64,000 bases of DNA from JACVRW01 sp963820315 (GCA_963820315.1 CAWFZK010000035.1:62001-126000); one strand, 5' to 3'. Positions 35,264 through 44,640 are shown, counted from the stretch's first letter. Notes: a model not told the origin generated them from the letters alone. Made by a program: numbers and translations.

Positions 35264-36130
35264 ATGTCATCCGTAGTTCGCCGGACCGCCTGCCTCGCCG
35301 CAGCGCTGCTCCTCACGGCGCTCGCCGGGCCGGCGGCCGCCGCTCCGCCGAAGCGCATCGTCGCTCTCACCCCGTTCACCGCCAACACGCTCGTGGAGCT
35401 CGGCGTCCGGCCCATCGCGATAGGGCAGTCCCCGGGCGGGCGCTCGCGCTTCGACAGCTCGCTCCGCAACGTTCGCTCGCTGCCGCTCGCGCACCCGAAC
35501 GGGCCGAACATGGAGCAGCTGGCGAGCCTGCGGCCGGGGCTCGTGTTCTCGTCGCCGACCTGGCGGAAGGGCGCCCGCACGATGCGCAGCCTGGACATCC
35601 GCGTCGAGGAGTCCGACCCGCGCTACGGCCGTGACCTGGGCGACAGCATCGAGGAGGTCGCCGGCATCGTCGACCGCGAGGCCGCCGGGCGGCGGCTGAT
35701 CCGCCGGATCCAGGGCAAGCTCGCCCGCGCGACGGCCAATTACAAGAGCAGGCCGCGCGTGATGCTCGTCCTGGGTGTCGGCCGCACTCCCTACGTCTTC
35801 CTGCCGAACAGCTGGGGCGGCGACCTCCTGCAGCGGGCCGGCGCGCGTCTCGTGACGGCGGACGCGGAGTCGTCGAGCGGGTTCGCGCGCATCTCGGACG
35901 AGGTCGTGGTGGCGGAAGACCCGGACATCATCATCGGCGTCCCGCACGCGCGCGCGGAGGACCTCGACGGGATTCGCCGCTACATGGAGTCGAACCAGAC
36001 CTGGAAGCTGACGAGCGCAGGGCAGGCGGGTCGCATCTACGTCTCGGGCGACGATTCGCTACTGCAAGCCGACATCGACATCGCGGAGACGATCAACCGC
36101 GTCCGCACGCGCTACCTCAAGAACAAGTAG
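35264..36130 (+). CDS. ABC transporter substrate-binding protein (haem/cobalamin/siderophore type)
   Basis: A 288-residue class III periplasmic binding protein. A signal peptide (ACLAAALLLTALAGPAAA) is followed by the first lobe (KRIVALTPFTANTLVELGVR, NMEQLASLRPGLVF), the linking helix and the second lobe (RPRVMLVLGVGRTPYVFLP, VVVAEDPDIIIGVPH). No lipobox Cys is seen. Context with HtaA and a HugZ-like protein points to haem (HmuT-like), but cobalamin or siderophore cannot be excluded. GAGGAAA precedes the ATG. It overlaps the permease start (TAGTG). Confidence 0.85.
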   Translation: MSSVVRRTACLAAALLLTALAGPAAAAPPKRIVALTPFTANTLVELGVRPIAIGQSPGGRSRFDSSLRNVRSLPLAHPNGPNMEQLASLRPGLVFSSPTWRKGARTMRSLDIRVEESDPRYGRDLGDSIEEVAGIVDREAAGRRLIRRIQGKLARATANYKSRPRVMLVLGVGRTPYVFLPNSWGGDLLQRAGARLVTADAESSSGFARISDEVVVAEDPDIIIGVPHARAEDLDGIRRYMESNQTWKLTSAGQAGRIYVSGDDSLLQADIDIAETINRVRTRYLKNK

Positions 36131-37116
36131 TGGCGGCGCGCCGGGCAGTCGTCGTCGCGGCGCTCGTCGTCGCCCTGCTGGCGAGCATCGGCGCCTCGCT
36201 TGCTCTCGGCGCGATCCATATCCCGCTGAGCGAGGTGGTCGACGTGATGACGGGCGGCGGCCAGGAGGGTCCCGACAAGCAGATCCTGCTCCAGCTGCGC
36301 CTGCCGCGCACGGTCGACGCGATCCTGGTCGGCGCGGCGCTCGGGGTCGCGGGCGCGATGCTGCAGGGCGCGCTCGCGAACCCGCTCGCCTCGCCCGACG
36401 TGATCGGCGTGACGGCCGGCGCCGGCTTCGGCGCGGTCCTGATCCTGCTGGCCTTCCCGGGCTCGATCGCATTGCTGCCGGTCGGGGCGCTCGTCTTCGG
36501 GCTGCTCGCCGCGATGCTCGTCTTCGTGGTCGCCTGGATCGGCCCGGACGGGGGCGGCGTCGGCCGCCTGATCCTGGCCGGCATCGCGATCGCCGCGCTC
36601 TTCGCCGCGGGCACCACCGGGCTGATGACCGCCTACCCGGACCGGGTCCAGTCGGCCGTGTTCTTCCTAGCCGGTGGGCTCGTGTCGGACGGCTGGGAGG
36701 TGATGCGCGTGATCTGGCCGTACTTCGCGGTCGGCTTCGCGATCGCGGTCTGCCTGATCCGGCCGCTCGACCGGCTCGCCCTCGGCGACGACGTCGCGGC
36801 CTCGCTCGGCACGCGGCCGCGCTTGATCCGGCTCACCGCCGGAGCATCGGCGGCGCTCCTCGCCGCGGCCTCGGCGGCGATTGCCGGCCTGCTCGGCTTT
36901 CTCGGCCTGGTGGTGCCGCACGTCGTGCGGATGGCCGGCGGGACCGCGAGCCATGGGTTCGTGGTGCCCGTCTCGGCCATCGGCGGCGCGGCGCTGCTCG
37001 TGGCCGGCGACACGCTCGCGCGCACGGCCAAGCCGCCGCTCGAGCTGCCCGTCGGGCCGTTCATGGTCGTCATCGGCGTGCCGATGTTCCTGTGGCTCCT
37101 GCGGAAGGCGGTCTGA
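36130..37116 (+). CDS. FecCD/BtuC-type ABC transporter permease
   Basis: A 328-residue permease with about ten helices. It has the family LRLPRTVDAILVGAALGVAGAM, LANPLASPDVIGVTAGAGFG, LAGIAIAALFAAGTTGLM, GFLGLVVPHVVRMAGG (contact with the ATPase) and a PVGPFMVVIGVPMFLWLL end. It forms the membrane channel for the iron-compound importer. Start GTG 36130 shares a base with the previous stop codon. The ATPase gene follows with TGATG overlap. Confidence 0.93.
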   Translation: MAARRAVVVAALVVALLASIGASLALGAIHIPLSEVVDVMTGGGQEGPDKQILLQLRLPRTVDAILVGAALGVAGAMLQGALANPLASPDVIGVTAGAGFGAVLILLAFPGSIALLPVGALVFGLLAAMLVFVVAWIGPDGGGVGRLILAGIAIAALFAAGTTGLMTAYPDRVQSAVFFLAGGLVSDGWEVMRVIWPYFAVGFAIAVCLIRPLDRLALGDDVAASLGTRPRLIRLTAGASAALLAAASAAIAGLLGFLGLVVPHVVRMAGGTASHGFVVPVSAIGGAALLVAGDTLARTAKPPLELPVGPFMVVIGVPMFLWLLRKAV

Positions 37117-37949
37117 TGGCCCGCCGCGTCCTCGACGAGTCCGCCCCGCCGCTCGAGGTGAGCAGCCTCGAGGTGGAGATCTCCGGCACCCCGATCCTGC
37201 ACGGCGCGGATCTGCGCATCAACCGAGGCGAGCTGGTCGCCGTCGTCGGGCCGAACGGCGCCGGCAAGTCCACGCTCGCGCGCAGCGCCGCCGGGCTGCA
37301 GAAGCACGCCGCCGGCGAGGTGCGCTGGATGGGCCAGGACGTGCGCCGGCTGCGCGGCCGTGCGCTCGCGAAGATCCGCGCGTTCGTGCCGCAGCGCCCG
37401 CGCGTACCGGCGGGGGTGAGCGTGCGCGACGCGGTCCGCATCGGCCGCTCGGCGCACATCGGCCCTCTGCAGCGCCCGACGCATGCCGACCGGGACGCCG
37501 TGGAGCGCGCGATGGCGCGCGCCGGGGTCACGCGCTTCGCAGAGCGCATGCTCACGACGCTCTCGGGCGGCGAGCTGCAGCGCGTCCAGATCGCCGTCGG
37601 GCTCGCCCAGGACGCACCCGTGCTGATGGCGGACGAGCCAACCTCGCATCTGGACCTGGGCGCCACCGTCAGCGTTGCGCGGCTGCTGCGCAGGCTCGCG
37701 GACGACGGGCTCGCCGTCTTCCTGGTGGTCCACGACCTGGCGCTCGCCGCGGCGGTCGCCGACAAGGTCGTGGTCATGTCGCGCGGGCGCTCGGTCGCCG
37801 CCGGCCCCCCGGGCGAGGTGCTCGTGCGCGAACGGCTCGCCGAGGTGTGGGACGTGGACGCCGAGCTCGACACGGGCTCGCTTGGACAGACCGCGCTGCG
37901 CGTCGCGTGGCTCGGTGATGACAACGACGGAAGGGGAACTGCGAGATGA
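37116..37949 (+). CDS. ABC transporter ATP-binding protein (HmuV/FecE type)
   Basis: A 277-residue ATPase of the iron-compound importer. Walker A GPNGAGKSTLA, Q-loop FVPQRPRVPAG, signature LSGGELQRVQIAVGL, Walker B VLMADEPTSHLDLG and switch His VVHDLALAA are intact. ATG 37116 overlaps the permease stop; the earlier in-frame ATG-like start at 37092 would lie inside the permease. The last four bases overlap the HtaA gene (ATGA). Confidence 0.94.
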   Translation: MARRVLDESAPPLEVSSLEVEISGTPILHGADLRINRGELVAVVGPNGAGKSTLARSAAGLQKHAAGEVRWMGQDVRRLRGRALAKIRAFVPQRPRVPAGVSVRDAVRIGRSAHIGPLQRPTHADRDAVERAMARAGVTRFAERMLTTLSGGELQRVQIAVGLAQDAPVLMADEPTSHLDLGATVSVARLLRRLADDGLAVFLVVHDLALAAAVADKVVVMSRGRSVAAGPPGEVLVRERLAEVWDVDAELDTGSLGQTALRVAWLGDDNDGRGTAR

Positions 37950-39152
37950 AGCGCCTGCTCAGCGTCCTCGCGCTCGCGGCCGCGGTGTGCGCGCTCACGC
38001 CGGGCGCGGCGGCGGCCGCCGGGACGTCCACGATCGACCTGGGCGGAAAGGCCGTCAAGAGCCTGCGCTCGCAGGGCGTCGAGATCGCCGGCTACGGCGG
38101 CGCGTCGGCGCGGCGCAAGCGCGTCGTCCTCCGGATCCGCAGCGGGCTCGTGTCGTCGAGCGCGCTGCTCAACCAGCGGGGCGGGCTCGTCCTGCGGCGG
38201 CGCGTCGGCGGCCGGAAGCGCAAGGTGGAGCTCGGCCGCCTGCAGGTGCGCCTCGGCGGGGCGAGCGAGATCGTCGGTCAGGTCGGCTCACGCCGATTCG
38301 CGATCTTCGGGCTGAGGGCGGTGTCGCGGACGCTCAGCCTCGACAGCCGGACGGGAGCGGCGACCGTGCGCGGCGCCTCCGTCTCGCTGACCCGTGCGGC
38401 CGGCCGCCTGATCAAGAAGCGACTGCGGCTGCGGCGGCTGCCGCGCGGAGGCGTTCGGCAAGCTCACGGTCGATGCAGTCGTCACCGGCAGCGATGCGCC
38501 GGGAGGCGGCGGGCCGGGCGGCGGGGGGCCCGGGAGCGGTGGCCCGCCCGTGTCACAGCCGATCGGCGACGAGCCGCCGGTGCTGGCGCGGCCGGCGAGC
38601 GCGGTGGACGTGACCGGCGCCCAGATCACCTGGCACGTGAGACCGTCGCTGATCCGGTACCTCCCGGTGAACGCGCCGTTCGCCGGCGCCTGGGGCGATC
38701 CACCCACGAGCGCACCGCAATGCGGGGAGAACAACGAGCCGGAGGTCGAGGACGTCTACTCCTTTCACTTCCCGTTCGCCCACGGCTGGTACGACCCGCC
38801 TACGAAGACCGCCGCGACCTACTTCAGCGGCGGGGTGAACTTCAGGTTCCCCGCCCACGGCATCGACCTGGACACGAAGGAGCCGGAGATCGAGATCAAC
38901 GGCGCGAGCTCGCGCGCCATCGCCCGGTTCGACGGCCGCGGCGACACGAACCCGGGCAACAAGCGAGGGGTGATGGTCGACCTCGAGGTGGCCGCCGCTC
39001 CGCCCGTCGAGGGACCGGGCTCGGTCAGCTACGAGCGCATCCCGGCCACCATTCCGGTCGGCGGCGTGCAAACGGTGTTCGCCGGCTTCTATGTGCCAGG
39101 CGATACCTTCGGCTGCATCTCGGTTTCCTTCACCTATCCGGCGGGCCCGTGA
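37946..39152 (+). CDS. HtaA-domain haem-binding protein, apparent +1 frameshift
   Basis: A secreted protein of about 400 residues. It begins with a signal peptide (KRLLSVLALAAAVCALTPGAAAA) and a beta-rich first domain (VVLRIRSGLVSSSALLNQ, FAIFGLRAVSRTLSLD). One extra base near 38445-38452 shifts the frame, which continues FGKLTVDAVVTGSDAP, a Gly/Pro linker, and a clear HtaA domain: ITWHVRPSLIRYLPV, HFPFAHGWYDPPTKTAATYF, GGVNFRFPAHGIDLD, EPEIEINGASSRAIARFD. HtaA domains capture haem at the surface of Corynebacterium and relatives. Its place behind the ABC genes makes the importer a haem system. Confidence 0.85.
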
Positions 39153-39153
39153 C

Positions 39154-40345
39154 ATGAGGCGGTTCGCGCTCCTCGTGCTCGTGCTGCTGCTGGCGGCGCC
39201 GCCGGCAAGTGCGCTGGCGGACGACCAGCTCACGATCGAGCCCGACGGGCGCGAGCCGCAGACCCTCAGCATCTCGCAGCTGGGCGAGCCGGACGTGGTC
39301 GCGCGCCTGTACACGCTCCCGGGGGCCACCGCGGCCGCGCCGATCACCGGGTACTCGCTGGACCGGGTGCTGGACGCCGCGAACGTCGACCCCTACCAGT
39401 TCGGTGCGCTCTCGATACAGGCGACCTCCGGCACGGTGGTGGTGACCCGCGACGAGGCGACTGGCACGACCACCTTCCCGGAGGGTCCGCCGGTCTTCTA
39501 CGTCGAGAACGGCGATGCGCGCTTCCTGCGCCCGGCGCGCGCGACCGGCGAGGCGGCGGAGCTCGCCGCGGGCGGCCCGATGACCGCCCGGATCGCGGCC
39601 ATCGGTGAGCTCAGCGTCAGCGCGAAGGCCTCGCCCCGCAAGGCCAAGGTTGGGCAGCTGGTGCGCTTCACCTCGACGGTGACGGGGGCGGAGGAGGGCG
39701 AGAGCGTCGAGGTCTCGTGGTTCTTCGACGACGGCCGCTCTGGAAGCCGGCAGCGAGGTCACGCACCGCTTCCGCAGACCCGGGACTTACCGGGTCACCG
39801 TCGGCGCGACGAGGAGCGAGGACGACCCCGGAGCCAGCGCGGTCGTGACCGTGCAGGTAGGCAAAGCGCCCGCCGGTCCGGACCGCCCAGGCGGCGGCAC
39901 GAACCCCGACGAGAACGCTCCCGACAGCGGCGCCGGGACGGGCTCGACCGGCGGCGGCGGTGTCGCGCCGGTGACCCCCGTGACCCCCGTGACTCCCACG
40001 GCGCCCTCGACGCCTCCGAGCACCTACGAGCCGCTCGACCAGCCCCCGCAGCCGCCGGATTCAGGCAGTTCCGACAACCCTGTCGAGGACGACGGGCAGG
40101 CCTCAGACGGGCTCGAGCAGGTGGACGGCATCGAGCTCGCGGATCTCAACGCGCTCTCGAGCGACGCCGGCCGCGACGCGCTCGAGGCGGCGCGCCGCGG
40201 CCGTGACCAGGACGACGAGGACGAGCCCGACGAGGGCGTCCCGGATGGCGTCTGGTGGTTCCTCGCCATCGGCGGCCTGCTTTCGCTCGGCGGTCTGCTC
40301 GAGCTGCGCAGGCGACCGGACGGCTTCTCCGCTACGGCCCGATGA
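39154..40345 (+). CDS. Exported PKD-domain, C-terminally anchored protein, apparent +1 frameshift
   Basis: A signal peptide (LLVLVLLLAAPPASALA) leads a domain of unknown type (LTIEPDGREPQTLSISQLGE, GYSLDRVLDAANVDPYQFGA). Next comes a PKD-like fold (KVGQLVRFTSTVTGAEEGE, VSWFFDDG). One extra base near 39738-39752 shifts to the frame carrying EVTHRFRRPGTYRVTVGA, a Pro/Thr/Gly-rich linker with a TPV repeat (39970-40000), and a final helix VWWFLAIGGLLSLGGLLE plus basic end. It is thus a surface-anchored partner of the HtaA protein two bases upstream. The N-terminal fold might bind a ligand; unknown. Confidence 0.75.
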
Positions 40346-41123
40346 ACGCCGCGGACAGGTGGATCTGGTTCTGACTCGCGTCCAGTAGCAGCGGGGTGCC
40401 GGAAGTCTGGGAGACGCTCATGAACACCTCGTCGCCGGCGCTGAACCGCTCGGTGGTGGAAATGGCCTGGCGCGTGGCGTCGAGCACCGGCGGGCCCCCG
40501 CCGAACGGCGGGACCAGAGAGTCGTTGGCGGGAACGCTCGATGACGCGCGCAGGCCGCCGGGCTGCGGTCCGTGCAGGCTGAGGTTGCGCACGCCGGTGG
40601 CGTTGGCCTGCCAGCGCACGCCGCCGGTGATCACATAGGTCCCGGTGACCGGAATCGTCAGGACCGTGGGGTCCGTCGCCTGGTCGAACATGCCGCCGAT
40701 GTCGTACTGCTCAGAGGTCGGGTCGGGGAAGGACACAACGGCGGAGCTGCCATCGCCGGGCACGGTCTGCGTGTCGCTCGCCTGGCGCACGCGCGCGGCC
40801 GGCAGCTGCGCGAGCTGACCCGGCCCAACCGGCGTGGCCACGCCTGCGGGGCCTTGCGGACCCGCGGGTCCCTCCGGGCCCTGCGGCCCGGCCGGTCCAG
40901 CCGGCCCGGTCTCACCCTCGGGCAGCTGACTGCGCTTGAAGTCCTTGGCGAGCAGCGAGCGGTCCTGGACCTCCTCGGAGCGCACCGCGCCCGGCTTGAT
41001 CTGCTTTGCACCGACGCTGTTCTTCGCAAGCCCGACTGCGGCCACGGAGGTGCCGCCGAGGGCGATGAAGAGGGCCAGCAGGCCGATGTGATGACGGCGG
41101 AGATACTTTGTGAATGCGAGCAT
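40332..41123 (-). CDS. Collagen-like exported protein under iron-box-like control
   Basis: A 263-residue protein. A hydrophobic N-terminal helix (HHIGLLALFIALGGTSVAAV) is followed by the recurrent KNSVGAKQIKPGAV and SLLAKDFKRSQLPEGE segments, then seven or so collagen triplets (GPAGPAGPQGPEGPAGPQGP), and a C-terminal beta-sandwich-like domain (about residues 105-263) resembling C1q/TNF-type heads. The same layout recurs at 55883-56536. Function is unknown; trimeric surface stalk is plausible. Two iron-box-like palindromes abut the start codon, tying it to metal status. The 3' end overlaps the convergent PKD gene by 14 bases. Confidence 0.8.
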   Translation of the reverse strand: MLAFTKYLRRHHIGLLALFIALGGTSVAAVGLAKNSVGAKQIKPGAVRSEEVQDRSLLAKDFKRSQLPEGETGPAGPAGPQGPEGPAGPQGPAGVATPVGPGQLAQLPAARVRQASDTQTVPGDGSSAVVSFPDPTSEQYDIGGMFDQATDPTVLTIPVTGTYVITGGVRWQANATGVRNLSLHGPQPGGLRASSSVPANDSLVPPFGGGPPVLDATRQAISTTERFSAGDEVFMSVSQTSGTPLLLDASQNQIHLSAAFIGP

Positions 41124-41124
41124 A

Positions 41125-41161
41125 GTTAGGGCAACCTAACACAGAGTTAGGGTCGCCTAAT
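41125..41161. promoter_or_regulatory. Paired iron-box-like palindromes upstream of collagen-like gene
   Basis: GTTAGG-GCAA-CCTAAC (41125-41140, perfect arms) and GTTAGG-GTCG-CCTAAT (41146-41161) lie 21 bases apart, the first ending one base before the start codon of the collagen-like gene. Arms, 4-base spacer and 21-base period equal those at 35212-35247, so the same regulator should act at both. Confidence 0.7.
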
Positions 41162-41231
41162 ACCCCCATCGCGCAGCAGGACGCGACGGCCGCGCGGCTG
41201 CACTCGAGGGGAGCTGGTCAGTGAGGGAGGC

Positions 41232-41840
41232 TCAGCCCGCGGACGGCGGGCGCTCGCGCTGTGCGCGGGCGGGGCGCTCGGCGGTGTCGGGCCGCGCGGC
41301 GCGCGGGGCCGAGCGCGGTGAGGCCTGCCGAGCGGGTGCAGCGGCCGCGGCGGCAGCTGCGCGTCTTGGGCGCGCCCTGCGGGTCTCCGGCGCCTGACCG
41401 ACCTCGGCCTCGCAGTACGGGCAGATCTTCCAGCGCGGGTCGAGCGGCTTGCCGCACACGGTGCACGGCTCCTTCAGGCGCCGCAGGCAGCTCGGGCAGC
41501 GCAGGAACGCCTTCTCGACCTCGAAGCCGCAGTACTGGCAGTGCAGGTGCTCGATGCTGTCGAGACGCGCCTGCGCAGCGGCGATCTCCAGGTTGCGCTC
41601 GCGCACGTCCGCGAGGTACTCGGGCGGGCGCACGATCAGGTAGACGATCGTGCCCACGAACGGAAACAGCGAGGCCGCGGTGGCGCAGCCCACCAGCAGC
41701 GGATCTGCGATGCGGCGGCGGGCGTCCGCGAAGGTCCAGTAGACCAACGCCAGCCAGACGACGACGAGGAACAGCAGCAGCAGGTTTACTGCCAGGTTCA
41801 GCCCGTCGTTCTCGATGCCGAAGACGGCGAGAGCGCCCAT
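41232..41840 (-). CDS. Membrane protein with double zinc ribbon
   Basis: A 202-residue protein: one or two membrane segments (NLAVNLLLLFLVVVWLALVY; ATAASLFPFVGTIVYLIV), a helix, then two zinc ribbons with four CxxC pairs (CQYCGF, CPSCLRRL, CTVCGKPL, CPYCEAEV), and a low-complexity Ala/Arg/Pro tail. The family occurs in actinobacteria without known role. ATG 41840 begins the hydrophobic part; the longer frame to 42098 lacks coding character and overlaps other genes. Confidence 0.78.
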   Translation of the reverse strand: MGALAVFGIENDGLNLAVNLLLLFLVVVWLALVYWTFADARRRIADPLLVGCATAASLFPFVGTIVYLIVRPPEYLADVRERNLEIAAAQARLDSIEHLHCQYCGFEVEKAFLRCPSCLRRLKEPCTVCGKPLDPRWKICPYCEAEVGQAPETRRARPRRAAAAAAAAPARQASPRSAPRAARPDTAERPARAQRERPPSAG

Positions 41841-41887
41841 TGAGTTGGCGAGTGTAGTGGGCGGGTCAGCCGTAACGGCGCTGCGCT

Positions 41888-42004
41888 CTAGAGGAACAGG
41901 CGCCCGAGCGCGTAGCCGATCCCGAAGAACACGAGGATGACCGTGGCGACCACCACGGCGACGAGCGCGATCATTGCGCCGAAACGAGGTCCGTCGCCGT
42001 CCAT
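41888..42004 (-). CDS. 38-residue single-pass membrane microprotein
   Basis: ATG 42004 to TAG 41888-41890 encodes a 38-residue peptide: acidic start MDGDGPRFGAM, one long hydrophobic helix (IALVAVVVATVILVFFGIGY), and ALGRLFL. GC at third positions is high and the product is a clean membrane anchor. It lies between the zinc-ribbon gene and a divergent hydrolase. No ribosome site is obvious and no family is recognised. Confidence 0.5.
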   Translation of the reverse strand: MDGDGPRFGAMIALVAVVVATVILVFFGIGYALGRLFL

Positions 42005-42100
42005 CGTCAGCACATCCTAGGCATCGCCGGCGCAGTTCAGGGTCCGGTTCAGGGTCCTCGCCCGATGTTCTGAGGGCATCAGAGCGCGAAGGTGGCATCC

Positions 42101-43399
42101 ATGACCGCTACCACGCTCTCACGCCCACCCCGTACGCGCATCCGCAGGCTGTCGCAGCGGATCCCGGGTGGCCAAACCCTGTTCATGGCCCTGACCGCCC
42201 TGATCGCGCTGCACGTGATCGACGACTCGTTCCTGCAGCCCCAGCCCGGCACCACCGCGGCCGATCACCTGGTCAGCGGTCTCGTGCCGCTGGCCGCACT
42301 CGCGCTGGCCGCGGTCCTCTATCCGCGTGTGCGCGGCGGCCGGCAGGCGGGACTTGCACTGCTGGTCGGCTTCTCGGGGATCGTCGTGGGAATCGAGGGC
42401 GCCTACTACACGTCCAAGGTGGGACCGTCCGGGGATGACTTCACAGGGCTGCTGGCGCTGGCGGCGGGCGTGGCGTTGGTCGGCTTCGGCGTGCTGCACC
42501 TCTGGAGGACGCGCCGGCGCCACGGCGGGCTCGCACGGCGCTCGGCTCGACGCGTGGGCATCGCGGTCGCGAGCGTTCTGGGCACGCTCCTCGTCCTCGT
42601 GCCGCTCGGGTACGCCTACGTGGCCACCCACGTGGCGCGCCCGCCCGTGGAGGACATCGACCTGGGCACGGCCCACGTCGAGGACGTGGAGCTGCACACC
42701 AGTGACGACCTCACCCTGCAGGGCTCGTACGTGCCGTCGAAGAACGGCGCCGCCGTGATCGTGGCCTTCGGTCGCAAGGGCAGTCAGGACAAGGCCCGCA
42801 TGCTCGCCCGCCACGGCTACGGCGTCCTGATCTTCGACCGCCGCGGCGAGGGCGAGAGCGACGGCGATCCCAACCCCTACGGCTGGGACGGCGGCGAGAA
42901 GGACATCGTCGCGGCCGTCGACTTCCTCGAGGCGCGCCCGGACGTGGATCCCGAGCGGATCGGCGGGGTCGGCCTCTCGGTCGGCGGCGAGACGTTCCTG
43001 CAGGCCGCTGCCCGGCACGAGGAGATAAAGGCGGTCGTCTCCGAGGGCGCCACGGCGCGTTCCGGCAGCGAGCTCGCCAGCATCGAGGGCGGCCAGCCGG
43101 CTCCGACCTGGTTCAACCACGTGGTCACCGCGGGCACGGCGGTCTTCTCGAACGCGAGCCCGCCCGAGCACCTGATCGACCAGGTCGACGAGATCGCGCC
43201 GCGGGCGATGTTCCTGATCTCGGCGCCGAGCGCCGACCCGGACGAGGAGCGCTTCAACCGCGCCTACTACCGCGCCGCGGGCGGCCCGAAGCTGCTCTGG
43301 GAGGTCCGCGACGCCGGCCACGTGGGCGCCCAGGAAGCGCATCCGCTCGAGTACGAGCGGCGCGTGACGCGCTTCCTCGACCGCGCGCTGCTCGACTAG
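42101..43399 (+). CDS. Alpha/beta hydrolase with N-terminal membrane domain
   Basis: A 432-residue protein. The first 185 residues contain four or five hydrophobic segments (LFMALTALIALHVID; LVPLAALALAAVLYP; AGLALLVGFSGIVVGIEGAYY; VGIAVASVLGTLLVLVPLGYAY). The rest is an alpha/beta hydrolase with nucleophile elbow GVGLSVGGE, an acid in the APSADPDEERF region, and the catalytic His in RDAGHVGAQ. Substrate unknown; such proteins are often annotated as dienelactone-hydrolase-like. ATG 42101 is preferred over GTG 42092 because AAGGTG lies upstream. It meets folC tail to tail. Confidence 0.85.
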   Translation: MTATTLSRPPRTRIRRLSQRIPGGQTLFMALTALIALHVIDDSFLQPQPGTTAADHLVSGLVPLAALALAAVLYPRVRGGRQAGLALLVGFSGIVVGIEGAYYTSKVGPSGDDFTGLLALAAGVALVGFGVLHLWRTRRRHGGLARRSARRVGIAVASVLGTLLVLVPLGYAYVATHVARPPVEDIDLGTAHVEDVELHTSDDLTLQGSYVPSKNGAAVIVAFGRKGSQDKARMLARHGYGVLIFDRRGEGESDGDPNPYGWDGGEKDIVAAVDFLEARPDVDPERIGGVGLSVGGETFLQAAARHEEIKAVVSEGATARSGSELASIEGGQPAPTWFNHVVTAGTAVFSNASPPEHLIDQVDEIAPRAMFLISAPSADPDEERFNRAYYRAAGGPKLLWEVRDAGHVGAQEAHPLEYERRVTRFLDRALLD

Positions 43400-44640
43400 A
43401 GCGTCGACGCCCGCGCGTCAGCGTGCTCGCGCACCAGGTCGGCGATCAGGTAGATCGACCCGGTCACGAGCACGCTGCCGTCCGGGCCGGCGATGTCGCG
43501 GGCGCGCGCGAGCGCGGCGCGCGGGTCGGCGACGGTCTCGGGCGGCGGGCCGCCGAGCTGTTCCTCGAGCGTTGTGAGCGTGGCCGGTGAGAGCGAGCGG
43601 GGGTTCTGCGAGCGCGTGAAGACGATTCGGTCCACGTGCGGAAGCAGCGCCTCGAGCATCCCCGCCGCGTCCTTGTCGTCGAGGACGCCGATCACAGCCA
43701 CACGCGGGCGCCGCTCGCCGAGCACGGCGTCGAGCGACTCGGCCAGAGCGCGCGCACCCGACGGGTTGTGGGCGCCGTCGAGCACCGTCAGCGGGCGCTC
43801 GGAGACGACCTCCAGGCGGCCGTGGACGATCGTCTCGCTGGCCGCCGCCTCGACCGCAGCGCGCTCGAGTGGCCGCCCCAGGAATGCCTCCGCGGCCGCC
43901 GCGGCAAGCCCGAAGTTGGCGCGCTGGAATCCGCCCGCGGCTCGCAGGGGCAGGTCGGCGCCGGCCGCCTGCGGGCGGATCAGGCGGGCGTGCCGGTCCG
44001 CGGCCACCTGCTCAGCCACGGCCAGCGACTCGGGATCGAGAGCGCCGATCACGAGCGTGCCCAGATCGGGAACGACGGCGAGCTTCTCCCCGGCGATGTC
44101 GGCCAGCGTCGGGCCCAGCCAGCGCGTGTGCTCGAGGCTGATGCCGGTGAGCACCTGCACCTTCGACGGGATCACGTTGGTCGCGTCATAGCGGCCGCCC
44201 AGGCCCGCCTCGATCACAGCAACCTCGACGCCGTGGCGCGCGAGCGAGTAGTAGGCCGCGGCGGTGAGCGCCTCGAACTGCGTGACGCGGTCGTCGGGCT
44301 CCTGGGTTCGGTCGACGAGCTCGGCGGCGTGCGCGGCGCGCTCGACCGCCGCGGCGAAGTCCGCCTCGGAGATCGGGACCTCCCCCACCTCGATGCGCTC
44401 CCGGAACGAGCGCAGGTGCGGCGAGGTGTAGCTGCCCGTGCGCAGGCCGTGGCGCTCGAGGATCGCGGCGATGAAGCGAACCGTCGACGACTTTCCGTTC
44501 GAGCCCACCACGTGGATCGACGCGAAGCGTCGCTGCGGCAGCCCGAGCACCGTCATGAGCCGGTGCATGCGATCGAGGCCGAAGCGCATGCCGAACAGCT
44601 CGAGGCCGAGGAGATACTCCTCGGCCTGCCGGGAGGTCAT
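43396..44640 (-). CDS. folC: Folylpolyglutamate synthase/dihydrofolate synthase
   Basis: A 414-residue Mur-ligase-like enzyme adding glutamate to folates. It shows RMHRLMTVLGLPQRRF, P-loop VGSNGKSSTV, YTSPHLRSFRERIEVG, IEAGLGGRYDATNVI, TGISLEHTRWLGPTLADIA, the glutamate-domain LDGAHNPSGARALAE and a VTGSIYLIADL end. ATG 44640 overlaps the valS stop (ATGA); valS-folC is a conserved pair. The ORF is open further upstream only by chance. Confidence 0.94.
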   Translation of the reverse strand: MTSRQAEEYLLGLELFGMRFGLDRMHRLMTVLGLPQRRFASIHVVGSNGKSSTVRFIAAILERHGLRTGSYTSPHLRSFRERIEVGEVPISEADFAAAVERAAHAAELVDRTQEPDDRVTQFEALTAAAYYSLARHGVEVAVIEAGLGGRYDATNVIPSKVQVLTGISLEHTRWLGPTLADIAGEKLAVVPDLGTLVIGALDPESLAVAEQVAADRHARLIRPQAAGADLPLRAAGGFQRANFGLAAAAAEAFLGRPLERAAVEAAASETIVHGRLEVVSERPLTVLDGAHNPSGARALAESLDAVLGERRPRVAVIGVLDDKDAAGMLEALLPHVDRIVFTRSQNPRSLSPATLTTLEEQLGGPPPETVADPRAALARARDIAGPDGSVLVTGSIYLIADLVREHADARASTL

